Position numbers and translations under genes: made by a program. From Brevibacterium epidermidis NBRC 14811 (GTDB lineage: Bacteria; Actinomycetota; Actinomycetes; Actinomycetales; Brevibacteriaceae), in assembly GCF_001570805.1 (NCBI RefSeq), contig NZ_BCSJ01000018.1:124001-188000 (forward strand): a DNA stretch of 64,000 bases, written 5' to 3'. Under the pieces are notes generated by a model, which saw only the letters and a list, made by a program, of their open reading frames with translations, made no database searches and was not told the DNA's origin. This document shows positions 1-9,955 of the stretch, piece after piece (positions within the stretch are counted from its first letter, which is position 1; each line of letters begins with the position of its first letter).

Positions 1-466
1 TGGCGGTGGCTTCGCCTTCGAGGTTCGGGTCGGTGGCGATGACGGTCTCCTTGACCTCGCCGTCCTGCAGGCGGGTCATGAGTTCCTTGATCCGCAGATT
101 GTCAGGCCCGACCCCTGCCATCGGGTCGATGGCTCCGCCGAGGACGTGATAAAGCCCCCGGTATTCCCGGGTTCGTTCGATCGCGACAACGTCCTTGGGC
201 TCTTCGACCACACAGATCATCGATCGGTCGCGGCGCGGATCCTGGCACACCGTGCACTCGGCTTCTTCGGAGACGTTTCCGCAGATCTCGCAGAACCGCA
301 CCCGTTTCTTCACGTCGGTGAGCGCCTGTGCCAAAGCATTGACGTCCTGCGAGTCCGTCTGCAGGATGTGGAACGCCAGACGCTGGGCCGATTTCGGCCC
401 GATGCCCGGAAGCTTGCCGAACTCTTCGACCAAGTCCTGAAGGGCACCTTCGTATACAGCGCTCAT
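1..466 (-). CDS. recR: Recombination protein RecR (C-terminus outside window)
   Basis: RecR works with RecO/RecF to load RecA on gapped DNA. The first 155 residues are visible, reading leftwards from 466. They hold the helix-hairpin-helix ([12 protein letters not shown], residues 19-30), a four-Cys zinc finger (C59, C62, C71, C74) and the start of the Toprim domain (MICVVEEP, 83-90). The remaining Toprim part lies beyond base 1. The ATG at 466-464 overlaps the dnaX stop as ATGA, so it is probably translationally coupled to dnaX, the usual bacterial dnaX-recR arrangement. I see nothing anomalous in the visible part. Confidence 0.96.
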   Translation of the reverse strand, partial: MSAVYEGALQDLVEEFGKLPGIGPKSAQRLAFHILQTDSQDVNALAQALTDVKKRVRFCEICGNVSEEAECTVCQDPRRDRSMICVVEEPKDVVAIERTREYRGLYHVLGGAIDPMAGVGPDNLRIKELMTRLQDGEVKETVIATDPNLEGEATA

Positions 467-3400
467 ACTTCTCTTTCGTCAATGATTTCGCCGCCGAGGA
501 CCCGTGCGATCACGTCGACGCCCATCTGCGGCGCTTCGGAGACGTCGAGGTCCGTTTCCGGATCATACTCGTCCTCGTCCGATCCCGACCGCTGCGGGTA
601 GGGGTTCGATCCCGGCGCCGAGGCGGCTCCCGATGCTGACCCGCCCGCAGGGTTGCCCTGTGGTCCAGATCCGTATCCGGATCCGGCGGGCGGGGTGGTG
701 TTGACACCGTGCTTCTCGGCGAGGGCTGCGAAGCGCGACTTGAACGGCTTCTCTCCCCCATGAGCCGATGTCGGCGGCGGAGACTGCACGGCTGGTGCCG
801 GCTGTTCGAAGGCGCCTCCCCCGAAGCTGCTGGGACCGTCGGAAAGGTCGGGGTAGTCGAGATCGTCGTCCGGTGGTGGTACGACGACGGCTCCGACATC
901 GACGGCTCCGCTGCCGGCGCTCGTCTCATCGACGTCGCTCGAGTCGGTGCCTGTCGACGCAGTGCCCGTCGGTGAGGCGTCTATCGGTGAAGGACCGTCG
1001 TTCCAATTCGGTTCCTCCCACCGCGGTTCGACGTACTCCATCGGCGAATTGTCGGTGTACCCGGACGAACCCGCAGACGCTGATCCTTGCTGAGGGGAAG
1101 GATCAGTATGGCCGAATTCGTCGGCCGGTGCAGTACCTGCCGAATCGGTTCCGGTATGGGCTGGTTCGGTTCCGGCGTCTGCCGGTGGACCGAAGAAGTC
1201 GTCGTCGGAGAGGTCGGGGACAACGACGTCTGGGACGGCTGATTCTGAGGCGTCATGTTCAGGGACGCTCGGTTCAGGAGCGTTCCACGCTTGAGTTTCA
1301 GGCACGGATGAGTCCGACGCGGGAGCCTGAGGGGTCGAGGAATCGGGCGCAGCCTCAGTTGCCGGGCCCGCATCATCTTGCGGTGAGTTCGTGCTCGCGC
1401 CGGCGCCGCCGGACTGCTCAGCAGTGGCGGATCCCTCATCAGCTTGCTCGGCCGCACCAGCGGTGTTGCCTTGTGTCGTGGGTTCAGTCGGTTGGCCCGG
1501 CTGTTCTCCCTCCTCGTCGTCGGAGGACCAAGGACCCTGGGTCGGACCGCTCGGTTCCCAGAACTTCTCGTGGTCGACCTGCGGCTTATCGACTTCACGG
1601 GTGCCGACGACTGCGGCAACTTCCTGCGGGCTCGGGCGGCGCTGACTCGACGCCGGGCCGTGGTTGCCTCCGGAGTCGTTCATGGACGGAGCCGAGGAAC
1701 CTTTGCCCTGGTTTCCGCCTCCGGCACTCCCGCCGCCGATCCGGCCGACATCGCCGATGTCGATTCGAGCCTGGATGCCGAGGACATCGTTGATCGCCGC
1801 GGCGAGTTTGGCCGCGTGGTCGCGCTGCTGGAATCCCTGCACAGAACCGGCGTTGTTGAAGCCGAGGTAGACGACCCCGTCGGAGAACGACTGTGGGATC
1901 GCATTGGCTGCGATGATCGCGCGAGTCAGACGGCTGCGCTTCTCCACCGAGGCGAGGATGCTCGGCCATGCTCGGCGGATGGCTTCGATCTCGCCGCCGA
2001 TGTCACCGGATCCTGCCACCGAGGTGGCTTCCGGTGCCGCTGCCTGCTCTGACTGCGAATCTTCTTCTGGTCCCTTGGGCGCCGCAGACGTCGGCGCCGG
2101 ACCGGACTGGTTCTGAGACTGCTCCGCCGCCTGACGCTGAGGCTGGTTCACCGGCGCAGAATCCCGTGGGGAGCCGTGCGACGGGGCACCAGCTGGATCT
2201 GGCATCTGCTGGTTGTTCTGCTCAGGCTGCGGCGCGGTTTCCGGCGCACGACCTGTCGACGACGAGGGTTCGGACGACGGCTGCTGATTCTGCGCTGACG
2301 GGCGCTCACCTGCGGCCGGAGCGTCTTCGGCAGACTGCTGACCGTCGTTCGCTGGTACGGGCTGAGCCTGCGGCTCGTGCCGCGACGGCGGCTCCTGCTG
2401 AGTTCGCTGTTCCTGCCGAGCCTGTTGATCGTATTGGGTAGGCTGCCCCTGCCGATCCGACTGAGCCCGCTGGTCCGGCCGAGCCTGAGACGCGTCCTGC
2501 GACGACGGTTCCGGTTGAGTCCGGTGCCCTTGCTGACCCGGCTGCTCTGGCTGACCCGACTGCCTCTGCTGCTCCTGCTGACCCGACTGATCCTGATGCA
2601 CTGGCTGCCCAGCAGGCTCATTGAGCATCGACTCGGCGGCTGCGGCCATGGCCGCGATGTCGTCGAAGTCGTCATGAGCGGCGCTCTGGTTCTGTCCGGC
2701 GGCTGCGTTCGCGGCCGGTGCCCCGGCTCCGCGGCCTGCCCCACTGGCAGACGCTCCACCGGATGACGGCTGACCGGTCGACTGTCCCTGACCGGCAGCA
2801 GGTGCCTGCCCCTGACCGGCCCCACCGGCCGCAGCCCCCTGATCCGAGACCTGCGCAGGCGGTACGTTCGCGGCCACACCCGTGGCCGACATGCCGATGC
2901 GACGTTCCATCCGCTCGACCCTGCTGAGCACAGCATCCCGGCTGCGACCCGAGCCGGGCAGCAGAATACGGGCACAGATGAGCTCGAGCTGCAGCCTCGG
3001 CGAAGTGGCACCCGACATCTCCGTCAGTCCCACATTCAGAAGGTCCGCGGCACGGGAGAGCTCACCCTGCCCGAAGCCGTTGGCCTGCAGGGTCAGCCGC
3101 TCCAGACGATCCGGCGGCACTTCGGGCAGGAAGGCATGGGCCGCCTCTGGGGCGGCATTGATGACGATGAGATCGCGGAAGCGCTCCAACAGATCTTCGA
3201 CGAAGCGCCGCGGATCCTGACCGGATTCGATGACCCGCTCGACCGCGCGATACACCCCGGCACCATCACCGGCGGAGAACGCATCGACGATGTCCGACAG
3301 CAGCGAATCCGGAGTGTATCCAAGCAGCGCGATGGCCCGACCGTAGTCGACCCCGTCCGGCCCGGAACCGGCTATGAGCTGGTCGAGGACCGACAGTGTG

Positions 3401-4050
3401 TCACGCACCGAACCTCCGCCGGCCCGGACGACCAGCGGCAGCACGCCCTTGGCCACCTGCACGCCTTCACGCGTGCACAGCTCTTCGAGATAGTTGCCCA
3501 GGGCCTCCGGCGGCACCAGGCGGAACGGATAGTGGTGGGTCCGCGAACGAATCGTGCCGATGACCTTCTCGGGCTCGGTCGTGGCGAAGACGAATTTGAT
3601 GTGCGGCGGTGGCTCTTCGACGATCTTGAGCAGAGCATTGAAGCCCTGCGAGGTGACCATATGTGCCTCGTCGAGGATGAACACCTTGTACCGGTCACGC
3701 GCGGGCGCGTAGACGGCACGCTCACGCAGGTCGCGAGCGTCATCGACGCCGTTGTGGCTGGCCGCGTCGATCTCGACGACGTCGAGCGAACCGGGTCCGC
3801 CGTTGGCCAGATCCCGACAGCTCGGGCATTCCCCGCACGGCACCGGAGTCGGCCCCTGCTCACAGTTGAGGCACCGGGCCAGGATCCGCGCCGAGGTGGT
3901 CTTTCCACACCCGCGCGGGCCGGAGAACAGGTAGGCATGGTTGATGCGGCCACGTTCGATGGCGGCCTTCAGCGGATCGGTCACATGCTCCTGACCGATG
4001 ACCTCGTCGAAGGTCTCTGGGCGGTATCTTCTGTACAGTGCGGTGGACAC
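463..4050 (-). CDS. dnaX: DNA polymerase III subunits gamma/tau, unusually long
   Basis: This is the clamp-loader ATPase of the replisome. From the N-terminus it has the RuvB-like AAA+ domain with Walker [10 protein letters not shown] (44-52), a zinc module with four Cys (about 63-79), and a Walker B-type DEAH in [11 protein letters not shown] conserved tau-type domain follows ([19 protein letters not shown] onward), and the protein ends in the actinobacterial tail [16 protein letters not shown]. Two very long low-complexity linkers rich in Gln, Ser, Pro and acidic residues bring it to 1195 aa, well above the usual size. I chose the GTG at 4050 because AGGAG lies just upstream; an in-frame GTG at 4080 has no ribosome site. 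It overlaps recR by four bases. Confidence 0.96.
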   Translation of the reverse strand: MSTALYRRYRPETFDEVIGQEHVTDPLKAAIERGRINHAYLFSGPRGCGKTTSARILARCLNCEQGPTPVPCGECPSCRDLANGGPGSLDVVEIDAASHNGVDDARDLRERAVYAPARDRYKVFILDEAHMVTSQGFNALLKIVEEPPPHIKFVFATTEPEKVIGTIRSRTHHYPFRLVPPEALGNYLEELCTREGVQVAKGVLPLVVRAGGGSVRDTLSVLDQLIAGSGPDGVDYGRAIALLGYTPDSLLSDIVDAFSAGDGAGVYRAVERVIESGQDPRRFVEDLLERFRDLIVINAAPEAAHAFLPEVPPDRLERLTLQANGFGQGELSRAADLLNVGLTEMSGATSPRLQLELICARILLPGSGRSRDAVLSRVERMERRIGMSATGVAANVPPAQVSDQGAAAGGAGQGQAPAAGQGQSTGQPSSGGASASGAGRGAGAPAANAAAGQNQSAAHDDFDDIAAMAAAAESMLNEPAGQPVHQDQSGQQEQQRQSGQPEQPGQQGHRTQPEPSSQDASQARPDQRAQSDRQGQPTQYDQQARQEQRTQQEPPSRHEPQAQPVPANDGQQSAEDAPAAGERPSAQNQQPSSEPSSSTGRAPETAPQPEQNNQQMPDPAGAPSHGSPRDSAPVNQPQRQAAEQSQNQSGPAPTSAAPKGPEEDSQSEQAAAPEATSVAGSGDIGGEIEAIRRAWPSILASVEKRSRLTRAIIAANAIPQSFSDGVVYLGFNNAGSVQGFQQRDHAAKLAAAINDVLGIQARIDIGDVGRIGGGSAGGGNQGKGSSAPSMNDSGGNHGPASSQRRPSPQEVAAVVGTREVDKPQVDHEKFWEPSGPTQGPWSSDDEEGEQPGQPTEPTTQGNTAGAAEQADEGSATAEQSGGAGASTNSPQDDAGPATEAAPDSSTPQAPASDSSVPETQAWNAPEPSVPEHDASESAVPDVVVPDLSDDDFFGPPADAGTEPAHTGTDSAGTAPADEFGHTDPSPQQGSASAGSSGYTDNSPMEYVEPRWEEPNWNDGPSPIDASPTGTASTGTDSSDVDETSAGSGAVDVGAVVVPPPDDDLDYPDLSDGPSSFGGGAFEQPAPAVQSPPPTSAHGGEKPFKSRFAALAEKHGVNTTPPAGSGYGSGPQGNPAGGSASGAASAPGSNPYPQRSGSDEDEYDPETDLDVSEAPQMGVDVIARVLGGEIIDEREV

Positions 4051-4142
4051 GTCTCCTAGCCTAATGCCAACGACTGACACGAGACACGGCCCCCGGAGTC
4101 CCGCCGTTGTCGCTGACTTCCCGATCAGGCACGATAGAGATC

Positions 4143-4805
4143 ATGAGCTCAGCCACCCCCTCCCCCGACGAGAACGATCCCGCGAAGACCTTCCGCATCG
4201 GCCACAAGGAACGCGATGAGGCGATCGAGATGCTGCGCGAAGCCGCCGGCGACGGTCGGATCACTGTCGACGAGCTCGACGAGCGGATGGAGAAGGTCCA
4301 ATCCGCGAAGTTCCCCATCGACCTCGACGAAGTTCTCTCCGACCTCACCACCGAACTGCCCTCCGATCGCTTCCGCCCTTCCTCGGCGATCGCTCCAGCC
4401 GCCGGCCGTGCGATGGAGGTCCAAGGCCATGACCGCTTCGACCCGCTCGTCATCAAAGCCGGCTGGGAGTCCGAGCTCCGCCGCGCCAGATGGGCTGTCC
4501 CGCCCTACATCCGCTGCGAACCCTCGATGTCGAACATCGAACTGAACTTCCTCGAGGTCGAGACCGATCTCGAGGTCATCGAAGTCGAGATCGTCGCCGG
4601 AATGGGCTCGGTCGTCGTCGTCATCCCGGATGACTGGGCGGTCAACGTGGATCAGCTGTCGAAGACCTGGGGCAGTGTGAAATCCGTGGTCAACGCGGTG
4701 CCGAACGGCCGTCGCCCCCTCGTACACGTGGGCGGATCGATCGGGATGGGGTCCTTCAAGGCCCGCTTCGCAAACTACTTCGACCGCCGTCGAATGGCGA
4801 AATGA
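4143..4805 (+). CDS. DUF1707 protein with LiaF-like C-terminal domain
   Basis: The N-terminal half carries the DUF1707 (SHOCT-like) signature: an IGHKERDEAIEMLREA segment followed by DGRITVDELDERM. The C-terminal half (EVEIVAGMGSVVVVIP... GSIGMGSFKARF) resembles the beta-rich C-terminal domain of LiaF-type cell-envelope stress proteins. There is no membrane segment and no signal peptide, so the protein is probably cytosolic, perhaps acting at the membrane with the small membrane protein encoded next. The molecular function of the family is unknown. The ATG at 4143 is preferred over an upstream TTG at 4107. The stop overlaps the next start (ATGA). Confidence 0.8.
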   Translation: MSSATPSPDENDPAKTFRIGHKERDEAIEMLREAAGDGRITVDELDERMEKVQSAKFPIDLDEVLSDLTTELPSDRFRPSSAIAPAAGRAMEVQGHDRFDPLVIKAGWESELRRARWAVPPYIRCEPSMSNIELNFLEVETDLEVIEVEIVAGMGSVVVVIPDDWAVNVDQLSKTWGSVKSVVNAVPNGRRPLVHVGGSIGMGSFKARFANYFDRRRMAK

Positions 4806-5050
4806 TGCAGCCCGGACTCGGCGCAGTCATCTTCCTCACCCTATGCATCATCGTCGTCTTCGGCATCGGTGCCTTCCTCGTCTACCGGGTGATGAACACC
4901 CCCGGTTCGCATATCGGATCCCGCCTGCCCAAACACGATCCCCACGCCGAGGCGGACCCCACCGACCCGCCCGACCGCGGTTCCGCTGAGGGCCGGACCC
5001 AACCCGAGGATCCCAGCACCGACAACCCCGACGAGCCCCGAGAGTCCTGA
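4802..5050 (+). CDS. Small single-pass membrane protein
   Basis: This 82-residue protein has one transmembrane helix (about residues 8-30, GAVIFLTLCIIVVFGIGAFL) and a hydrophilic, Pro/Asp/Glu-rich cytoplasmic or external tail. I do not recognise a family. Its ATG overlaps the DUF1707 gene stop by four bases, so the two are very likely co-translated and may act together. A second ATG immediately follows the first (4805), so the exact N-terminus is uncertain by one residue. Confidence 0.65.
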   Translation: MMQPGLGAVIFLTLCIIVVFGIGAFLVYRVMNTPGSHIGSRLPKHDPHAEADPTDPPDRGSAEGRTQPEDPSTDNPDEPRES

Positions 5051-5103
5051 TCCCGGGCACCGGCATCCTTGAAAACCGGTACCTCCCGTGATCGACTTTC
5101 ACC

Positions 5104-6132
5104 ATGTCTGAGATTCAGATCACTCGCATCGCTGCCGACGATGAGGACGCGCTCATCGGGTGGAACGACCTCATGCGCATCGCCTACACGTGCGAACGCT
5201 CCGCAGCGTGGTGGCGCAGCCCCGACACCACGGTGGCCCAATTCGCCCGGCCGCGCATCGACAAAGAAGACATTGCCCTCATCGCCCACCTCAACGACGA
5301 ACCTGTCGGCGGCGCCGAGATCAACCTGATAACGGATTGCACCGCCACCGTCGAACTCGGGGTCCTCCCTCCCCATCGACGCCGCAAGATCGGCACCGCC
5401 CTCGCAGAGGCAGCCGCACAGTTCCTTGTGAACGGTGACCGATCCTCGGCGATCGTACAGACCGAGACCTACTGCCCGGCCGGAGTCGCCTTCGCACAGG
5501 CGCACGGGATGAGCATCGGCAACGAAGAGCACCGGCTGCTGCTCGACCTTCCCACCTATCTGGACGCCGATGCGAATCGGTACAAGGATTCGGGAGCCTC
5601 GACGGTCGTGCCAGTGATCAGGGAGGACCCGGACTTCTCGGTCACCTCATGGATCGGAGCCTGCCCCGAGGAGGTGTTGGAGTCCTGGACCCAGCTGCGG
5701 GAGCAGATGGACGAGGACGTGCCCGTCGGTGAGCTCACCCGCACCGCCACCCATGCCAGCACCGCGGCGATCCGCAGCCACGAGGAGCGGATGGAAGAAC
5801 AGGGTTGGACCTTGGTCAGCTCGATGGCGCACGTGGGCGAAGTCGCCGTCGGCTATACGGAGATCATGGTCTCCTCGCACGATCCGCAGATCGTCATCCA
5901 GGAGGACACACTCGTCGACCGCGCCTATCGCGGACGCGGGATCGGTCGGGCCCTCAAGGTCGCGAACCTGCGTCAGCTGCCCGCGGTCGCGGCGACCGCC
6001 TCGGCGGAATGGGTGCAGACGTATACGGCGACGGACAACGAACCGATGCTCGCACTCAACCGGGACCTCGGGTTCTTCATCGCCGACACGATGACCGCTC
6101 TGGAGAAGAAGGACGATCACAGCCGCGCGTGA
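5104..6132 (+). CDS. Tandem GNAT-domain N-acetyltransferase
   Basis: The 342-residue protein has two GNAT folds, an architecture shared with mycothiol synthase. Each half has an acetyl-CoA-binding Q/RxxGxG/A-like loop: RRRKIGTALAEAA near residue 98 and RGRGIGRALKVAN near residue 280. The second half is likely the catalytic one, because its loop is closest to the consensus. Substrate is not evident. It is unlikely to be MshD itself, as the flanking sequence lacks clear MshD hallmarks, but that is judged by eye. It lies 53 bases after the small membrane gene and upstream of the SpeE-like operon. Confidence 0.8.
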   Translation: MSEIQITRIAADDEDALIGWNDLMRIAYTCERSAAWWRSPDTTVAQFARPRIDKEDIALIAHLNDEPVGGAEINLITDCTATVELGVLPPHRRRKIGTALAEAAAQFLVNGDRSSAIVQTETYCPAGVAFAQAHGMSIGNEEHRLLLDLPTYLDADANRYKDSGASTVVPVIREDPDFSVTSWIGACPEEVLESWTQLREQMDEDVPVGELTRTATHASTAAIRSHEERMEEQGWTLVSSMAHVGEVAVGYTEIMVSSHDPQIVIQEDTLVDRAYRGRGIGRALKVANLRQLPAVAATASAEWVQTYTATDNEPMLALNRDLGFFIADTMTALEKKDDHSRA

Positions 6133-6156
6133 CATTCCGGTCGACTAGAGTGGGCG

Positions 6157-6807
6157 GTGACCCGTCCGGCCACCGAAACGAAGCAGACCGCCGTGCCCAC
6201 AGAACTCCTCATCGCCGTCCTCGTCTTCATCATCGTCGTCCTCGTGACCGTGCTCGTCATCCGCTCTCGCGCCAACAAGGCTCGGAAACAGGAGCAGGCA
6301 CAGCAGCCAGCCGCCCCGCGCGATCCTTTCGCCCCCGACCAGAACACCGGCGGTGACCCCGAGGCGATCAAGGCCGGCGATCTCCTCGAATTCGGCAATG
6401 AGAAGTTCTTCGTCCGCGGCACTCTGCGCATCTCAGAGGGCGGCTACGACTGGGCCGAGCACTTCTTCCAGGCCGACGCCTCGGCGACCCGCATGTGGCT
6501 GAGCGTCGAACGCGATCCCGACGTGCAGGTCGCCCGCTGGCGCGACCGCCCCGACCTCGACATCGAACCGAAGGCCCGGACCATCACCATCGACGGCACC
6601 GACTACGACCTCGTCGAGCACGGCACCGCCTCCTACCGGTCCGAAGGCACCACGGGACTGAACGAGAAGGGCGGGGTCGACTATGTCGACTACGAATCCG
6701 GCGACGGCCGTCTGCTCGCCTTCGAACGCTTCGACCACGGACGTTGGGAAGTGAGCACGGGAGAGACCATCCCGACCGGTTCCTTCACCATCTACTCCGG
6801 CAGCTGA
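6157..6807 (+). CDS. DUF4178 membrane-anchored protein
   Basis: One N-terminal transmembrane helix (about residues 15-36, LLIAVLVFIIVVLVTVLVI) is followed by a soluble DUF4178 domain (GDLLEFGNEKFFVRGTLRI ... WEVSTGETIPTGSFTIYSG). It is the first gene of an operon whose order, DUF4178-DUF2617-small protein-DUF350-SpeE-like, matches the conserved actinobacterial locus exemplified by M. tuberculosis Rv2597-Rv2601. Function is unknown; association with an aminopropyltransferase-like enzyme is conserved. GTG at 6157 gives 216 aa; GTG at 6193 is an alternative start. The stop overlaps the following ATG (TGATG). Confidence 0.82.
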   Translation: MTRPATETKQTAVPTELLIAVLVFIIVVLVTVLVIRSRANKARKQEQAQQPAAPRDPFAPDQNTGGDPEAIKAGDLLEFGNEKFFVRGTLRISEGGYDWAEHFFQADASATRMWLSVERDPDVQVARWRDRPDLDIEPKARTITIDGTDYDLVEHGTASYRSEGTTGLNEKGGVDYVDYESGDGRLLAFERFDHGRWEVSTGETIPTGSFTIYSGS

Positions 6808-7409
6808 TGCTCACCCTCCCCCGCCCGCTCGACGTCCCCTTCACCGACACCAGTGCCGAGGCGCTGCGGCTGAGCCTCGACCACGGCCGGATCGCCCCGC
6901 TGGCTGCCCGCCGCATCGATGTGCCCACGGTAGCCGCACCCACTGACACAGAGTCCACCCTCGCCGAGGCGGCACCGCACCTCACCCTGACACTGACCGT
7001 CATCGGCTCCTCCCACCAGGCGATCCTGGGCGAGGATGCGTTCATCGAAACCTTCGCCTGCCTCGGTGAAGATGCCGACGGTCCGTCGCCGTCACGACCG
7101 CAGTGGGACCACGAGAACATCCGCCACGGTCGGTGGGCCGGATTCACCGAACACCGATTCACCGCGACTCGCACCCACGTGACCGGGGACTTCCCGAGGG
7201 CCGCCGCCGAGGTGCTCGCCGCCGGTGCCGACCGTGCCCTCACCGCAGACGACCACCTCTCGGTCGCGTTCCCCGGACAGCCCGGCGCACTGACGGCACT
7301 GTCGCTGACCGCAGCAGGTCCCGACCGGATCGCCTGGCAGTCGTGGCACTGCTACCCGCAGCATGGAGAGATCGTGCACAGCAGCTCCGAATTGAGGAGG
7401 TCGACATGA
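6807..7409 (+). CDS. DUF2617 family protein
   Basis: A 200-residue soluble protein matching the DUF2617 family, which occurs in actinobacterial SpeE-like operons. Characteristic stretches are LTVIGSSHQAI, a WxxxENIRHGRWAGFTEHRF-type region written here in parts as ENIRHGRW and FTEHRFTATR, and a C-terminal WQSWHCYPQHGEIV. No catalytic motif is known for the family. The start ATG shares its A with the upstream DUF4178 stop, and its own stop overlaps the next start (ATGA), so the genes are translated as a chain. Confidence 0.82.
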   Translation: MLTLPRPLDVPFTDTSAEALRLSLDHGRIAPLAARRIDVPTVAAPTDTESTLAEAAPHLTLTLTVIGSSHQAILGEDAFIETFACLGEDADGPSPSRPQWDHENIRHGRWAGFTEHRFTATRTHVTGDFPRAAAEVLAAGADRALTADDHLSVAFPGQPGALTALSLTAAGPDRIAWQSWHCYPQHGEIVHSSSELRRST

Positions 7410-7843
7410 GCCAGGGACCGAACGTCTCGATGGGCGGCGGCTCTTTCAACTTCGACCGCGAAAACTCCGGTCCATCCGGCCCCCAACGTCCCAGCGGACC
7501 GCAGCGGCCCGGCGGCGGATCGGGGCGGAAGCCGCGCCGCATCGGCTGCGGAACGATCATCTTCTTCGTCGTCATCCTCATCGTCATCGGCAACATGTTC
7601 CAAGGCTGCGGCTCGTCCGGGTCGTCGAACTGCGGTGACTACGACCTCAGCAACGGCCAATACGTCTCGAATCCCGGTGAGGGCGATTACGAGAAGAACG
7701 GCAGCAGCTACGACTACGTCGGCTGCGACTCGTCCCGCTCCGGAGGCGGCGGATTCTTCTTCCTCCCGTTCTTCACCGGCGGCGGATCGAACTACGGCGA
7801 CGGCTCCGGCTTCCGCGGCGGCGGACCGGGCACCGGAAAATAG
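7406..7843 (+). CDS. Glycine-rich membrane-anchored protein in the SpeE-like operon
   Basis: 145 residues: a Gly/Pro/Ser-rich N-terminus, one transmembrane helix (about 50-65, GTIIFFVVILIVIGNMF), then a short Cys-containing segment (CGSSGSSNC, later VGCDSS) and a Gly-rich tail ending GGGPGTGK. In related operons this slot holds a DUF4247 protein. I cannot see the DUF4247 signature here, only the same position, single helix and Gly-rich tail, so I leave the family open. A good ribosome site (GAGGAGG) precedes the ATG, which overlaps the upstream stop. Confidence 0.7.
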   Translation: MSQGPNVSMGGGSFNFDRENSGPSGPQRPSGPQRPGGGSGRKPRRIGCGTIIFFVVILIVIGNMFQGCGSSGSSNCGDYDLSNGQYVSNPGEGDYEKNGSSYDYVGCDSSRSGGGGFFFLPFFTGGGSNYGDGSGFRGGGPGTGK

Positions 7844-7871
7844 GCACGATCAGGCACAGCGAAAGGCAGAC

Positions 7872-8300
7872 ATGCTCCTGAATTACCTCATCTACGAGAC
7901 CGGAGTCGTCCTCTCCTATGCGGGCTGCGGACTCCTCCTCATGGTCATCGGCTACTTCGTCGTCGACCTGCTCACCCCGGGCAAGCTCCACGTCATCCTG
8001 TGGGAGCAGAAGTCGCGCAATGCCGCGGTCCTCGTCGCCTCCGACCTGGCCGGAGTCGCGATCATCGTCATCGCAGCCATCCGCGCGAGCTCCGATGACC
8101 TGGCCGCAGGCATCCTGTCCACCCTCGTCTTCGGCATCCTCGGCATCATCCTCATGGGAGTGAGCTTCGTGCTCATCGGCCTGCTCACCCCGGGCAAGAC
8201 CGGCGACATCATCAACTCCCCACAGATGCACCCCGAGGTCTGGGTCAACGCCACCGCCCACCTGGGCATCGCGGGCATCATGGCCGCAGCCCTCCTTTGA
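7872..8300 (+). CDS. DUF350 integral membrane protein
   Basis: A 142-residue four-helix membrane protein made of two similar halves, each ending in a DLLTPGK/GLLTPGK motif (about 35-41 and 110-116), the hallmark of DUF350. The family is widely found beside potassium channels, glutathionylspermidine synthase-like proteins and SpeE-like enzymes, and is of unknown function. It follows the Gly-rich gene by 28 bases and its stop overlaps the TTG start of the SpeE-like gene (TTGA). Confidence 0.88.
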   Translation: MLLNYLIYETGVVLSYAGCGLLLMVIGYFVVDLLTPGKLHVILWEQKSRNAAVLVASDLAGVAIIVIAAIRASSDDLAAGILSTLVFGILGIILMGVSFVLIGLLTPGKTGDIINSPQMHPEVWVNATAHLGIAGIMAAALL

Positions 8301-9931
8301 GCACCGCTGACGAATCCGGTCGGCACTCGGCCGGGACCGCACCGACCGACACCACCACCGAGGCGGCCCGACCGATCACTTTGCCGATGCGTCCGGGGCC
8401 AGCCCGATTCTTCGTCCTGCTCGCCGTGTTCATCTGCGCGAGCTGCGGAATGGTCTACGAGCTCGCGCTCGTGGCCCTGGGCTCCTATCTGCTCGGCGAC
8501 ACCATCGTCCAGGCCTCCATCGTCCTGTCCGTCATGGTCTTCGCGATGGGCATCGGATCGCTGGCGACGAAACGGCTGACTGGGTTCGCCGCCGTCTCCT
8601 TCGCACTCATCGAGGCGGCCCTGGGCATCATCGGCGGGCTGTCGGTCATTCTGCTCTATCTCGCCTTCGCCTTCGCCGATGTCTACACCGTGGCCATGGT
8701 GGCCCTCGCGTTCGTCATCGGCGCGCTCATCGGCGCGGAAATCCCGCTGCTCATGGAGCTCGTCCAGCGTATTCGGGCGCAGAAGGCCTCGAGCGCGGTG
8801 GCCGACCTCTTCGCCGCCGACTATGTGGGCGGACTCATCGGCGGGCTCGCCTTCCCGTTCCTCCTGCTGCCGCTGCTCGGATTGCCGCGCGGTGCGCTGG
8901 CAGTGGGGATGACGAATGCGCTGGTGGGCATCCTCATCGTCCTCTGGCTCTTCCGCTCTGAACTCAGCCGCGCCGCCCAACTCATGTTGGCAACGCTACT
9001 TGTGCTCATCCTCGGCGGGCTCACTGTGGTGTGGGTGTACACCGACGATATCGAGGTCACCACCCGCCAGCGTCTCTACCGGGATCCGATCGTGTATTCG
9101 CAGCGGTCGGACTACCAGGAGATCGTGCTCACCGAGGCGAAGCGGACCGGTGATACGCGGCTGTTCCTCAACGGGGATCTGCAGTTCGCCTCGGCCGATG
9201 AGTACCGCTATCACGAAAGCCTCGTCCATCCGCTGCTGGACGGTCCGCGCCGCAACGTCCTCGTCCTCGGCGGCGGTGATGGCCTGGCCGTGCGTGAGAT
9301 CCTCAAGTATCCCGACGTCGAGTCCGTCACGCTCGTCGACCTCGACCCCGCGGTCCTCGAACTGGCGAAGACCTCGGAGCACTTCACCGCGTTCAACGAC
9401 GGCTCCCTCGACGATCCGCGGGTGAGAACGATCGCCGCCGATGCCTTCACGTGGCTGCGGGAGGCTAAGCATTCGGCCTACGACGCGGTCATCGCCGATC
9501 TTCCCGACCCCGACGATGTCGCGACGTCGAAGCTCTACAGTATCGAGTTCTACGGACTCATCCGCCAGGTGATGTCCCCGGAGGCGCGCCTCGTCGTCCA
9601 GGCCGGCTCCCCCTATTTCGCCCCTGAAGCCTATTGGGGCATCGGTGAGGCCGTCGCCGAGGCGGGACTGTCGACGACTCCGTATCACGTCGATGTCCCC
9701 AGCTTCGGTGATTGGGGATACTTCCTCGCCGATCTCGACGGAGACGGTCCCGAGGTGTCCGTGCCCGATGATGCACCAGACGGGTTGAAATTCGCCACTG
9801 CCGAGGTGCTCGCCGCCTCGACGACGTTCCCACCGGACCGTGATCGCGATTCTGTGGGCAAGGTCGAGGCCTCGACGCTGCTGCATCCGCGGGTCCTCGA
9901 CCAGGAACGCGGAGCCTGGGTCGGATACTGA
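8297..9931 (+). CDS. speE: Membrane-fused polyamine aminopropyltransferase-like protein (SpeE family)
   Basis: Residues about 30-240 form a multi-helix membrane domain. Residues about 250-520 are a spermidine-synthase-like methyltransferase fold. Active-site landmarks are present: YHESLVHP, the GGGDG nucleotide loop (VLVLGGGDGLAVREI), VTLVDLDP, and IADLPDPDD at the position of the usual D-S/T-x-D-P gate. Substrates are therefore probably decarboxylated S-adenosylmethionine and a diamine or related amine, but this membrane-fused subfamily has not been firmly assigned. Start TTG at 8297 is inferred from the TTGA overlap with the DUF350 stop. It is the last gene of the operon and is followed by a strong hairpin terminator. 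Confidence 0.88.
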   Translation: MSTADESGRHSAGTAPTDTTTEAARPITLPMRPGPARFFVLLAVFICASCGMVYELALVALGSYLLGDTIVQASIVLSVMVFAMGIGSLATKRLTGFAAVSFALIEAALGIIGGLSVILLYLAFAFADVYTVAMVALAFVIGALIGAEIPLLMELVQRIRAQKASSAVADLFAADYVGGLIGGLAFPFLLLPLLGLPRGALAVGMTNALVGILIVLWLFRSELSRAAQLMLATLLVLILGGLTVVWVYTDDIEVTTRQRLYRDPIVYSQRSDYQEIVLTEAKRTGDTRLFLNGDLQFASADEYRYHESLVHPLLDGPRRNVLVLGGGDGLAVREILKYPDVESVTLVDLDPAVLELAKTSEHFTAFNDGSLDDPRVRTIAADAFTWLREAKHSAYDAVIADLPDPDDVATSKLYSIEFYGLIRQVMSPEARLVVQAGSPYFAPEAYWGIGEAVAEAGLSTTPYHVDVPSFGDWGYFLADLDGDGPEVSVPDDAPDGLKFATAEVLAASTTFPPDRDRDSVGKVEASTLLHPRVLDQERGAWVGY

Positions 9932-9955
9932 ATTCGTCTGACACGGGCTTCCGAC

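Noticed and set aside
768..1793. Long plus-strand frames within dnaX
   Set aside because: Arg-rich translations opposite the low-complexity linkers; dnaX is the real gene.
7406..7843. Labelling the third SpeE-operon protein as DUF4247
   Set aside because: Only genomic position and a single helix agree; I cannot see the family sequence pattern.
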